From Clostridium sp. (GTDB taxonomy: Bacteria > Bacillota > Clostridia > Clostridiales > Clostridiaceae), in assembly GCA_018372555.1 (NCBI GenBank), contig JAHAIU010000068.1, positions 1 to 13,593 on the forward strand: a stretch of 13,593 bases of DNA, given 5' to 3'. Of this stretch, positions 1 to 7,356 are shown piece after piece (the stretch's first letter is position 1; each line of letters starts with the position of its first letter). Made by a program: the position numbers and the translations under genes. The notes under the pieces are model-generated. The model worked only from the letters and a program-made list of their open reading frames with translations. It was not told the origin of the DNA and did no database searches.

Positions 1-9
1 TTAATATAA

Positions 10-643
10 AATAAAAAAACACTTTATAATTATATAGATTTAGGATTTATAAAGATTAAGAATAGTGATCTGTCTATGAAATTAAGAATTAATAAGCATA
101 AAAATATTGTTAGAGTTAATAGAAGAAAACTCGGTAGAAGTATTGAGGAAAGAGATAAGAAAATAGAGACAAGAGAAGAATTTTGGTACTGGGAGATAGA
201 TATTGTTGAAGGGCTAAAAGATAAAAAAGATAATGTTCTTTTAACCTTAATAAAAAGAAAAACACTAAATTCAATCCACAAATATAGAAGCTAAGACTGC
301 CGAAGCGGTAGATAAGGAATTAGAAAGGATAAAAGATGAATTTGGTATTAAATTCAGTGAAGTATTTAAAACAATAACTTCAGATAATGGTTCTGAGTTT
401 TCAAACCTTAGTAATATAGAAAATGACTGTTCTACTAAGGTATATTTCACGCACCCTTATTCATCTTTTAAAAAAGGGTGTAATGAGAAACATAATAGAC
501 TAATAAGAAGATTTATTCCAAAAGGAAAAGCTATGTTCCAATATACTATAGATGAGATATCTCGTATTGAAAATTGGATTAATGCTCTCCCTACAAGAAA
601 GTTAAATTATAAAACACCCGAAAAACTCTTTGATAAATATTAA
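10..643 (+). pseudogene. IS30-family transposase, 3' part, broken by frameshift
   Basis: This is the remnant of a DDE transposase of the IS30 family. An open frame from position 10 reads KTLYNYIDLGFIKIKN, then KLRINKHKN and the WEIDIVEG block with the first catalytic Asp, and runs into a TAA at 292-294. From about 284 the homologous protein continues one frame over (EAKTAEAVDKEL, ITSDNGSEF with the second Asp, HPYSSF, NEKHNRLIRRFIPKG with the catalytic Glu, NYKTPEKLF) to TAA at 641-643. A frameshift therefore lies at roughly 272-284. A second lesion is suggested by TAA at 7-9 directly upstream in the first frame. The N-terminal helix-turn-helix half lies outside the window or is lost. All three DDE residues survive, but split across two frames, so the gene should be inactive. 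Family assignment rests on recalled IS30 motifs. Confidence 0.88.
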
Positions 644-914
644 GATACTATTTATTCAATTTAACAAAAATAGTTCAATTTGATATTGCAATTTAGATAA
701 TAAATTTCTTATTCAAACTACTTTTATTAACATATATATTCTCTAAACTTTAACTGTTAACTCATCATTTTTTTAATTTGAACTTATTTATTAATTTTAT
801 ATTTTTGCAATTATAGAAATACTCTTCCTTGTTAGACTCATAAATTTCACTAGTAACATTTATATCTTAATCTATTACCTTAGTTTCATCTTATTACCTA
901 GACAACCTTAAATA
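644..914. other. AT-rich gap without a recognisable gene
   Basis: No convincing coding frame, RNA gene or promoter is seen here. The first 60 bases after the transposase stop contain two TTCAATTT segments (655-662 and 674-681) and a GATATTGCAATTT stretch. These could be what is left of the right terminal inverted repeat of the IS element. The left end is not in the window, so the match cannot be tested. The remainder is simple AT-rich sequence. Confidence 0.5.
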
Positions 915-944
915 CAAAAAACTACCTCCAAATTTAGAGGTAGT
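915..944 (-). terminator. Rho-independent terminator of the transketolase/transaldolase operon
   Basis: ACTACCTC (921-928) pairs perfectly with GAGGTAGT (937-944) around an 8-nt loop. On the minus strand the hairpin is followed by a run of T (complement of 916-921). It lies 55 bp past the transaldolase stop codon, so it closes that operon and insulates it from the IS remnant. Confidence 0.85.
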
Positions 945-999
945 CAATATTATAATATTTTTTCTGAAATTATCCTATTTTACAGACCAAATCATAATA

Positions 1000-1647
1000 T
1001 TACTTATTACATGCTTTATTATAATCTTCAATAAACTTTTGTATTCCACTATCTGTTAATGGATGCTTTAACATTTTTAATATAACATCATACGGAATTG
1101 TTGCAATATGTGATCCTGCTAATGCTGCTTCTAAAACATGTATTGGATTTCGTATACTTGCTGAAATTACTTCTGTAGTAATTCTATATTCTTTAAAAAT
1201 ATCAATAATTTGTTGTACCAATACTATTCCTTCAGAACCTATATCATCTACTCTACCTAAAAACGGACTAACATATGAAGCTCCAGCCTTTGCTGCTAAT
1301 AATGCTTGTAATGGTGAGAATATTAAAGTAACATTTGTTTTTATTCCTTCTTTTGAAAGCACACTTACAGCTTTTAATCCCTCTTCACAAATTGGTATCT
1401 TTATTACAATATTTTTATTTAACTTAGCTAATTCTCTAGCTTCAAGAATCATATCTTCTTCCTTAAGACTAATAACCTCAGCACTTATTGGTCCATCAAC
1501 AATAGAACATATTTCTTCTATTACTTCTTTTAATTCTCTTCCTTCTCGTGCTATCAAAGATGGATTAGTAGTAACTCCTGCTACTACACCTAATTTACTA
1601 GCCTTTCTAATTTCTTCAATATTTGCGGTATCTATAAAAATTTTCAT
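1000..1647 (-). CDS. tal: TalC-type transaldolase (fructose-6-phosphate aldolase family)
   Basis: The protein is 215 aa and full length for the short (TalC/MipB/FSA) transaldolase family. It would move a dihydroxyacetone unit between sedoheptulose 7-phosphate and glyceraldehyde 3-phosphate in the cytoplasmic non-oxidative pentose phosphate pathway. Visible motifs are FIDTAN with Asp6, GVTTNPS (24-30), IVIKIP with the Schiff-base Lys83, and SPFLGRVDD (127-135). Phe129 sits where E. coli fructose-6-phosphate aldolase has Tyr131, which favours transaldolase over aldolase activity (family knowledge recalled, not tested). The ATG has a GGAGG 8 nt upstream. It is the last gene of a three-gene operon, 14 bp after the transketolase C-terminal gene, and probably recycles the xylulose 5-phosphate made by the neighbouring ula-like operon. 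Confidence 0.95.
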   Translation of the reverse strand: MKIFIDTANIEEIRKASKLGVVAGVTTNPSLIAREGRELKEVIEEICSIVDGPISAEVISLKEEDMILEARELAKLNKNIVIKIPICEEGLKAVSVLSKEGIKTNVTLIFSPLQALLAAKAGASYVSPFLGRVDDIGSEGIVLVQQIIDIFKEYRITTEVISASIRNPIHVLEAALAGSHIATIPYDVILKMLKHPLTDSGIQKFIEDYNKACNK

Positions 1648-1661
1648 CTCTCTACCTCCAT

Positions 1662-2588
1662 CTATTTTAATATACTATAAACTTTTTTCTTTATACCATT
1701 TACATTTAATCCATACTTATCCATAAGTTCCATTGGTGTACCTGATTCTCCAAAAACATCTTTTATACCAACCATTTTTACAGTTGTAGGATACTCATCT
1801 GATAATAAACTTGCCACATTAGCACCTAGCCCTCCTATAATTGAATGTTCTTCTACTGTAACTATTCCTTTAGTTTCCTTCGCTGCTTTCAATATCATCT
1901 CTTTATCAATAGGTTTTATAGTTGAAATATTTATAACTCTCGCATTAATGCCTTCCCTTTTTAACTCTTCAGCTGCTTTAATTGAAATGTACACCATCAT
2001 TCCAGTAGCAATAATAGCTATATCATTACCCTCTGTTAATTGAACTCCTTTTCCAATTTCAAACTCATATTCTTCATTAAAAATATCTTCTGTATTGCAT
2101 CTTCCAAGTCTTATATATACAGGTCCTTCATGGTTAGCTGCCGCCTTAATAGCCCCCATAGTTTCTCTATGATCTGCAGGTACAATTACAGTCATATTAG
2201 GTAAAGATGTCATAAGTGCAATATCTTCTATTGATTGATGGGACCCCCCGTCTTCACCTACAGTAATTCCTGCGTGGGTTGCAGCAATTTTAACATTTGC
2301 TTTAGGATAACATACTGAATTTCTAATTACTTCAAAAGCTCTTCCTGTAGCAAATACAGCAAAAGTACTAGCAAAAGGTATTAAACCCACATTAGCTAAA
2401 CCTGCTGCTACTCCTATTAAGTTTTGTTCAGCTATTCCTACATTGAAAAATCTATCCTTAAATTGATTTTTAAATTCACTTGTCTTTGTAGATTTTGATA
2501 AATCAGCATCCAAGACTACTATTTTTTTATTTACTTTACCTAATTCAGTCAATGCCATACCATACGATTCTCTAGTTGCCCTTCCCAT
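1662..2588 (-). CDS. tkt: Transketolase, C-terminal subunit
   Basis: This 308-aa protein holds the pyrimidine-binding and C-terminal domains of a split transketolase. It pairs with the product of the upstream gene to form the thiamine-diphosphate enzyme that transfers two-carbon units between pentose and other sugar phosphates. FFNVGIAEQNLIGVAAGLA carries the cofactor-activating glutamate (Glu54). ASTFAVFATGRAFEVIRN and GITVGEDGGSHQSIEDIALM are typical of the pyrimidine domain. The C-terminal domain begins near residue 190 (GNDIAIIATGMMV). It starts 15 bp after the stop of the N-terminal gene, and its GGAGGAG site overlaps that stop, so translation is likely coupled. Split transketolases are common in Clostridia. 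A DXS-like enzyme is excluded by length and by the paired gene. Confidence 0.95.
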   Translation of the reverse strand: MGRATRESYGMALTELGKVNKKIVVLDADLSKSTKTSEFKNQFKDRFFNVGIAEQNLIGVAAGLANVGLIPFASTFAVFATGRAFEVIRNSVCYPKANVKIAATHAGITVGEDGGSHQSIEDIALMTSLPNMTVIVPADHRETMGAIKAAANHEGPVYIRLGRCNTEDIFNEEYEFEIGKGVQLTEGNDIAIIATGMMVYISIKAAEELKREGINARVINISTIKPIDKEMILKAAKETKGIVTVEEHSIIGGLGANVASLLSDEYPTTVKMVGIKDVFGESGTPMELMDKYGLNVNGIKKKVYSILK

Positions 2589-2603
2589 AACCTACTACTC
2601 CTC

Positions 2604-3416
2604 CTATCCTATAATCTCTTCTAATGCCTTTTCTTTTTCCTCTAAGTTTGGTGCTTGTCCATGCCAATTAGGATTGTTTTCCATAAAAGAAACTCCCTTA
2701 CCTTTTATTGTTTTAGCAATAATAACTGTAGGCTTGTCTTTAACACTATCAACTTCATTAAATGCTCTATCTATATCATCAAAATCGTGTCCATCACACA
2801 TTACAACCTTCCATCCAAAACTTTCCCATTTTTTATCTAAAGGTGCAATCCCCATAACCGATTCATTTGTGCCATCTATTTGAAGACCATTATAGTCAAC
2901 AATTGCTGTTAAATTATTTAATTTATAATGAGCTGCAGCCATAACCGCCTCCCACACTATCCCCTCTTGAAGTTCACCATCTCCAAGTAATGTATAAACC
3001 CTACCAGGATTCCCTTTTAGTCGTAGCCCTATAGCCATACCTACTGCATTTGAAAATCCTTGCCCTAAAGATCCTGTTGAAACATCAACACCTGGAATAT
3101 TTTTCGAATCTGGGTGTCCTTGTAATAGAGCTCCTAGCTTTCTTAATTTTAACAGCTCACTTTTATCAAAAAATCCTTTCTCTGCTAAGGTAGCATATAA
3201 AGCTGGAGCTGCATGCCCCTTACTTAAAACAAACCTATCTCTAGTTTCCTTTTTAAACTCTAGGTTAGATATGTTCATCCTTTCATAATACAAATAAGTA
3301 ATTATATCTGTACAAGATAACGAACCTCCTGGGTGCCCTGATTTAGATTCATATATCATAGATATAATATCGCCTCTTATTTCTTGTGAAGCTTTAATTA
3401 AAACCTCTTTATTCAT
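2604..3416 (-). CDS. tkt: Transketolase, N-terminal subunit
   Basis: The product (270 aa) is the thiamine-diphosphate-binding half of a split transketolase. Markers are SGHPGGSLSC (His28), LSKGHAAPALY (His68), QGHPD (His101), STGSLGQG, and the cofactor motif from GDG (145-147) through VDYNGLQIDG (173-182). A longer frame opens at TTG (3419), but ATG at 3416 is a better start because AGGAGGGA lies at optimal spacing before it. It is the first gene of the operon. A promoter at 3482-3511 and an operator-like palindrome at the inferred transcription start lie just upstream, and the SorC-family regulator diverges from the same region. The enzyme would consume D-xylulose 5-phosphate, the expected end product of the neighbouring ula-like operon. 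Confidence 0.95.
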   Translation of the reverse strand: MNKEVLIKASQEIRGDIISMIYESKSGHPGGSLSCTDIITYLYYERMNISNLEFKKETRDRFVLSKGHAAPALYATLAEKGFFDKSELLKLRKLGALLQGHPDSKNIPGVDVSTGSLGQGFSNAVGMAIGLRLKGNPGRVYTLLGDGELQEGIVWEAVMAAAHYKLNNLTAIVDYNGLQIDGTNESVMGIAPLDKKWESFGWKVVMCDGHDFDDIDRAFNEVDSVKDKPTVIIAKTIKGKGVSFMENNPNWHGQAPNLEEKEKALEEIIG

Positions 3417-3466
3417 CAAAATCCCTCCTATACCAAATTTATTGCTAACTAAAAATCATTATATTA

Positions 3467-3480
3467 AATGTTTACACATT
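3467..3480. promoter_or_regulatory. Operator-like palindrome at the transketolase promoter
   Basis: AATGT and ACATT flank four bases (AATGTTTACACATT). The site begins 1 bp downstream of the inferred -10 element and would cover the transcription start, a classic position for repression. The divergent SorC-family regulator is the natural candidate, but no binding data exist. Confidence 0.5.
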
Positions 3481-3481
3481 A

Positions 3482-3511
3482 ATCATATCATTTAAAAAGT
3501 TTTAACTTCAA
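3482..3511 (-). promoter_or_regulatory. Promoter of the transketolase/transaldolase operon
   Basis: On the minus strand TTGAAG (complement of 3506-3511) and TATGAT (complement of 3482-3487) are 18 bp apart. This is an acceptable sigma-A promoter placing the start near 3475, about 60 bases before the ATG. Confidence 0.6.
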
Positions 3512-3526
3512 TATTATTTCATTTAT

Positions 3527-3540
3527 TGCACATATGTTCA
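3527..3540. promoter_or_regulatory. Shared regulatory box, copy 1 (TGCACATATGTTCA)
   Basis: This is an imperfect palindrome centred on CATATG, located 15 bp upstream of the -35 of the transketolase promoter, about -58 from the start. An 11/14 match sits at exactly the same distance from the ula-like operon promoter (12287-12300). It lies between two divergent genes, one of which encodes a SorC-family regulator, so autoregulation plus co-regulation is plausible. A related half, AAATGTTCATC, occurs at 3605-3615 in the regulator's own leader. Confidence 0.55.
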
Positions 3541-3562
3541 TTTTTATCTTTTTTTTACTAAA

Positions 3563-3592
3563 TTTACAGGATTACATAGAGAAATGTAGAAT
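3563..3592 (+). promoter_or_regulatory. Probable promoter of the SorC-family regulator
   Basis: TTTACA (3563-3568) and TAGAAT (3587-3592) are separated by 18 bp, placing transcription start near 3600 and leaving a leader of about 53 nt before the ATG. The match is moderate. Neighbouring AT-rich hexamers could serve instead. Confidence 0.45.
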
Positions 3593-3652
3593 ATAACACT
3601 AATCAAATGTTCATCAAACGATATTTATTTCCAATGGATAAGGAGAATTAAA

Positions 3653-4633
3653 ATGAAAGATTTAGAAAATTTAAATGAAATCGAAAAATCATTTTTATTA
3701 TCAGAAGTTGCAACTTTATATTATGTGCATAATATGACTCAGTCTGAAATAGCCACTAGATTATTTACATCTAGGTCAAAAATATCAAGACTATTAAAAG
3801 AATCTCGTGAAAAATCTATAGTAGAAATTAAAATTAATGAGCCCTGTGAAAGAAATCTAGAATTAGAAGAACTTCTTCTGAAAAGATTCAATTTACAATA
3901 TGTAAGAGTATTAAAAAATAATAATAATTCCTATGAGGAAACATTACAAAAGATAGGAAGATTGGGTGCTTTTCACCTAGAAAATACTATAGATAAAAAT
4001 ACAATCCTAGGAGTTTCATGGGGTAGAACTATTTATAATACAATTAATTCCTTAAACTGCAATAAAAACATCCCTATTACAGTTGTTCAGGTAATGGGCT
4101 CCGCTTCAAAAAATAATAGACAATTCGATTCTTTGGAATTAACAAGAAGAATTGCTGAAACCTATGGTGGGGAGTATCACTACCTTACAGCTCCTTTATT
4201 TTTAGATTCTTTAGAAACAAAACAGATACTTTATAAGGACCCTATCATATTAGATACATTAAATCTTGCAAAGCATGCTAATATGCTTTTAACCGGTCTA
4301 GGCACTATTGATACAGAATCTAGTAATAGTATATGGAAAGGATATTTAAATAGTTATTCTAAACATAATTTAATAGCTAATGGTTCAATTGGTCATATTT
4401 GTGCTCACTTCATAGATAGCAATGGTAACAGGGTTAATTGCGATATGAATGATAAACTTGTAGGAATCGAATTGGAAGACTTACGTAAAATAGAAAATGT
4501 AGTGTGCTTAACTTGTGGAAAGCAGAAATCCAAAGTACTTCTATCAGCCTTAAAAGGTGGATATATAAACACTCTAATTACTGATGATACTGCCGTATTT
4601 CCATTTATTGATGAACTAAAGGTTACATCCTAG
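3653..4633 (+). CDS. SorC-family sugar-responsive transcriptional regulator
   Basis: The protein is 326 aa, normal for the SorC/DeoR(Bacillus)/LsrR group. An N-terminal helix-turn-helix covers about residues 27-50 (NMTQSEIATRLFTSRSKISR). It is followed by the sugar-phosphate-binding domain with LGVSWGRTIYNTI (119-131), LLTGLGTI (212-219), and a closing segment NVVCLTCGKQKSKVLLSALKG typical of the family. The ligand is unknown; a phosphorylated sugar from the pentose or ascorbate route would fit. It starts at ATG 3653 with AGGAG 7 nt upstream. It is transcribed away from the transketolase operon and converges on the end of the ula-like operon, so it probably controls the former and perhaps, through the shared box, the latter. 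Confidence 0.9.
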   Translation: MKDLENLNEIEKSFLLSEVATLYYVHNMTQSEIATRLFTSRSKISRLLKESREKSIVEIKINEPCERNLELEELLLKRFNLQYVRVLKNNNNSYEETLQKIGRLGAFHLENTIDKNTILGVSWGRTIYNTINSLNCNKNIPITVVQVMGSASKNNRQFDSLELTRRIAETYGGEYHYLTAPLFLDSLETKQILYKDPIILDTLNLAKHANMLLTGLGTIDTESSNSIWKGYLNSYSKHNLIANGSIGHICAHFIDSNGNRVNCDMNDKLVGIELEDLRKIENVVCLTCGKQKSKVLLSALKGGYINTLITDDTAVFPFIDELKVTS

Positions 4634-4640
4634 ACATTTG

Positions 4641-4677
4641 AAAACAGATGATAATTTTATTTGTTATCATCTGTTTT
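4641..4677. terminator. Bidirectional terminator between convergent transcripts
   Basis: A perfect 14-bp stem (4641-4654 with 4664-4677) with a 9-nt loop. The arms begin with AAAA and end with TTTT, so the hairpin is followed by T-rich sequence on both strands. It lies 7 bp past the regulator stop and 5 bp past the ulaE stop, serving both. Confidence 0.9.
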
Positions 4678-4682
4678 TATTT

Positions 4683-5531
4683 TTAAAGACCTAGCGCACT
4701 TCTGAATTTTTCATCTATAAAAGTCTTTGCATATTTAATATCATTCATCCAATCTTCATTCCCTACATACCAAAATTCAGTAACATATCTACGTACACCT
4801 AAATCAAAGCTTTTTTTGATTATTGATTCAAAGGCAACATGTCCTGTTCCAAAAGGAACTTCTCTAAAAACATCAGGAACTGTTTCTTTTAAGTGAACAG
4901 CTGCTATATGACCTGCACCAAATTCCAAATCATCAATTACATTTTTATTATGTTTCTTTGCTGCATTTGTTATATTTCCACTATCAGGATAAACCTGTAA
5001 ATATGGAGAATTTATCTCATTAACATATGTCATTGCCTTCTCTACTGTATTCATAAATTCAGTTTCCATTGTTTCAAAAGCTAATATAACACCATAACTA
5101 GCTGCCATGTCTACACATTTTTTCAAGTTAGTTTTAAAAAGTTCTCTACTTTCTGCTGTAGATTCTTCATAATACACATCATATCCAGCTAGTTGAATTA
5201 TTCTAACACCTAAGTCACAAGCTAATTCTAAGGCTTTCTCCATTATCCATAGTCCTTTATTTCGAGTTTCTTCATTTAAGCTACCTAATGGGTACTTTCT
5301 ATGTCCACTTAAACATAGTGTTCTTATAGGTAAACCTACCTTTTCCATAGCTCTTACTATTTCTATTCTTTCTTCTTTAGAGCTCTCTAATCTTTTTAGC
5401 TTTTCCTCTGATTCATCTATACTAATTTCAACAAAATCAAATCCTGCATTCTTGGCACAACTCAATTTTTCTTCCCAACTTAAATTACTAGGCATAGACT
5501 TTTCATAAAGACCAAGCATATACTTATTCAT
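4683..5531 (-). CDS. ulaE: L-ribulose/L-xylulose-5-phosphate 3-epimerase (UlaE/SgbU type)
   Basis: This TIM-barrel enzyme interconverts L-xylulose 5-phosphate and L-ribulose 5-phosphate. The 282-aa protein closely tracks E. coli UlaE as I recall it: LGLYEKSMP near the start, AGFDFVEISIDE (29-40), LCLSGHRKYPLGS (72-84), IIQLAGYDVYYEE (111-123), YPDSGN (181-186) and GHIAAVHLKET (207-217). Expected metal ligands are Glu153, Asp183, His209 or His213, and Glu252. The frame also opens at TTG 5540, but the ATG at 5531 (MNKYMLG) matches the family start. The ribosome site is weak (AAGAAAGTGAG), so coupling to ulaF 18 bp upstream is likely. It is the last gene of the operon. Its substrate normally comes from the decarboxylase UlaD, which is not seen here. 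Confidence 0.93.
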   Translation of the reverse strand: MNKYMLGLYEKSMPSNLSWEEKLSCAKNAGFDFVEISIDESEEKLKRLESSKEERIEIVRAMEKVGLPIRTLCLSGHRKYPLGSLNEETRNKGLWIMEKALELACDLGVRIIQLAGYDVYYEESTAESRELFKTNLKKCVDMAASYGVILAFETMETEFMNTVEKAMTYVNEINSPYLQVYPDSGNITNAAKKHNKNVIDDLEFGAGHIAAVHLKETVPDVFREVPFGTGHVAFESIIKKSFDLGVRRYVTEFWYVGNEDWMNDIKYAKTFIDEKFRSALGL

Positions 5532-5549
5532 TACAATCAACTCACTTTC

Positions 5550-6242
5550 TTAACCTTGTCCATAGTAAGCATTAGGTCCATGTTTTCTCATAAAATGCTT
5601 ATTTAACAAAGTAGTTGGCATACTTTTAGCCGATTGGTTATTTAATACCTCTGTATTAAAAGCCATCATTGCAACTTGCTCAAGAACTACAGCATTATGA
5701 ACTGCATCAAAAGCATCCTTACCCCAAGTAAATGGACCATGATTTTTAACTAATACTGCTGGCATTTTATTTGGATCTATTCCCTTAAATGTTTCAGCTA
5801 TAACAACACCAGTATTATATTCATAATTGTTTTGAATCTCCTCCTTTGTCATATCCCTTGTACACGGAATTTTTCCAAAGAAGTAATCAGCTTGAGTTGT
5901 TCCATAGGCCTGTATATCTCTTCCCGCTTGACAAAATACAGTTGCCCATTGTGAATGAGTATGTACTACCCCTCCTATACCAGGAAACTCCTTATATAAC
6001 TTTAGATGAGTTGGAGTATCAGATGAAGGCTTGTAATTCCCTTCAATAACATTCCCTTCTAAATCTACAACAACCATATCTAAGGCTGACATTTCATCAT
6101 ATTCAACACCAGATGGCTTAATTACTACATATCCAGATTCCCTATCAATAGCTGATACATTCCCCCATGTAAATGTTATTAAATTATATTTAGGCAGTAA
6201 CATATTAGCCTCATATACTTGTTTTTTTAGATCATCTAGCAT
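5550..6242 (-). CDS. ulaF: L-ribulose-5-phosphate 4-epimerase (UlaF/SgbE/AraD family)
   Basis: A zinc-dependent class II aldolase-fold enzyme converting L-ribulose 5-phosphate to D-xylulose 5-phosphate. At 230 aa it is full length and strongly resembles UlaF and AraD: VYEANMLLPKYNLITFTWGNVSAID, IKPSGVEYD, PSSDTPTHL (Asp75), GVVHTHSQWAT (zinc His94 and His96), NHGPF (His168) and the ending KHFMRKHGPNAYYGQ. An ATG at 6248 is only 1-2 nt from GGGAGG, while the in-frame ATG at 6242 has 7-nt spacing and fits the family start, so I use 6242. Its product is the substrate of the transketolase encoded nearby. UlaF is preferred over AraD because of the ulaE, ulaG and PTS neighbours. Confidence 0.93.
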   Translation of the reverse strand: MLDDLKKQVYEANMLLPKYNLITFTWGNVSAIDRESGYVVIKPSGVEYDEMSALDMVVVDLEGNVIEGNYKPSSDTPTHLKLYKEFPGIGGVVHTHSQWATVFCQAGRDIQAYGTTQADYFFGKIPCTRDMTKEEIQNNYEYNTGVVIAETFKGIDPNKMPAVLVKNHGPFTWGKDAFDAVHNAVVLEQVAMMAFNTEVLNNQSAKSMPTTLLNKHFMRKHGPNAYYGQG

Positions 6243-6266
6243 ATCCATTCCTCCCTTAAGTTTAAA

Positions 6267-7304
6267 TTAGTCAGTAACAATGTATAAAGCTGCTTCACCA
6301 ATTTCTCTATTAGCTGAAATAATAATATCTCTATTTTCTTCATTAATTACAGCAACATTACTTGGACCAACCCCCGCTTCAATAACTTCAGTTTTAAACT
6401 TTAATGGATTAGTGCTTTCACATTGTATATAGAATAATTCTTTTTCATTTCTTCTGTATCCACCTATAATAGTTGGAACCCCTCTTAGTTTTGTTCCACA
6501 AACAACATGTCCAAAATCCATTTCTTTTGGATATTTATAGACAACTTCATATTTATTATTTTTCTTCTTATTTATTAAAAAATTTCCTCCATGAAAATCT
6601 TCAATAGTTACTAATTCATCTTCTCCATCATTATCTATATCAACTACTGCAATATCACTAATTGGTCTATCCATTATTTGCTCTATAGACCAATCTTGGT
6701 TATCTTCTTGTGGTGGTGTAATTACAAATGCACCTTCATCAGAAGTAACAATACCAGCTATTTTTCCATTCCAAGTGGTTTTACAATAACCATGATTTTT
6801 AGTCAAACCCTCTTTAATAACTTTCAGTTCAATTGGTTCATTTAAGTCATCTGGAAGAACCCCTACATATATCTTTCCAGGATCTGACCAATCATCTTTA
6901 AATTGCTTAGTTGTACAAAGTGTTGCACCAATAAAGTAATTAACTCCATTAGCAGTTAAAATATCAAATCTATGCACATAGGGTAAATCTAATATAGTTT
7001 TTACTGTCCATTTATTATTCTCTTCTGGCTTAGCCCAAACAATTGTTGCTTTTTCAGATTGAAAAGTTGGGAAAAAATTTTGAACAGCTAGAAAATCACC
7101 ATTCTTTCCTGGTATAGAAATCATAGACATAGTTCCACCAGGTCCATCCCAAACAGTATTTTGTTTAAAATCTTCTCCACTGTAACTATAACAAGCTCCC
7201 TCTCCTTCTGTTGCTAACAGTATTTTTCTTTCACCATCTACCACTGTGCTACTAGTTGCATAACATCTAAATAAATCAGTTAACTTATGCTTATTAAATT
7301 TCAT
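6267..7304 (-). CDS. Cytoplasmic beta-propeller-like (VCBS/FG-GAP) protein of unknown function
   Basis: I do not recognise a specific function. The 345-aa protein has no signal peptide or membrane segment and reads as repeated beta-strand units. One unit carries DIAVVDIDNDGEDELVTIE (217-235), the Asp-rich calcium-type loop of VCBS/FG-GAP blades. Histidines recur at similar places in several units (VHRFD, His111; KNHGY, His171; FHGGN, His238; FGHVV, His266), which is compatible with a metal or active site in a propeller centre. It lies between the sulfatase (52 bp upstream) and ulaF (18 bp downstream), where a ula operon would be expected to hold ulaD. It is not a UlaD homologue: no orotidine-decarboxylase-type TIM-barrel motif is seen. 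Possible roles are lyase, isomerase or lactonase for the sulfated substrate. Aldos-2-ulose dehydratase also uses a propeller fold, but the link is only conceptual. Confidence 0.75.
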   Translation of the reverse strand: MKFNKHKLTDLFRCYATSSTVVDGERKILLATEGEGACYSYSGEDFKQNTVWDGPGGTMSMISIPGKNGDFLAVQNFFPTFQSEKATIVWAKPEENNKWTVKTILDLPYVHRFDILTANGVNYFIGATLCTTKQFKDDWSDPGKIYVGVLPDDLNEPIELKVIKEGLTKNHGYCKTTWNGKIAGIVTSDEGAFVITPPQEDNQDWSIEQIMDRPISDIAVVDIDNDGEDELVTIEDFHGGNFLINKKKNNKYEVVYKYPKEMDFGHVVCGTKLRGVPTIIGGYRRNEKELFYIQCESTNPLKFKTEVIEAGVGPSNVAVINEENRDIIISANREIGEAALYIVTD

Positions 7305-7356
7305 ATTTCATTCTCCACCTCTTTTAAGTTAAAAATATATCTTGAAATAAATTTCG

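Noticed and set aside
1000..1647. Fructose-6-phosphate aldolase, or the transaldolase of a sulfoquinovose (sulfo-TAL) pathway
   Set aside because: The Tyr characteristic of fructose-6-phosphate aldolase is Phe here, and no sulfoquinovose isomerase, sulfoglycosidase or sulfolactaldehyde enzyme is present.
3417..3419. TTG as the start of the transketolase N-terminal gene
   Set aside because: The adjacent in-frame ATG at 3416 has optimal spacing from AGGAGGGA.
6267..7304. The propeller-like protein as a UlaD decarboxylase homologue
   Set aside because: Length (345 aa against about 215), the VCBS-type Asp loop and the lack of TIM-barrel decarboxylase motifs all argue against homology. Only a functional replacement remains possible.
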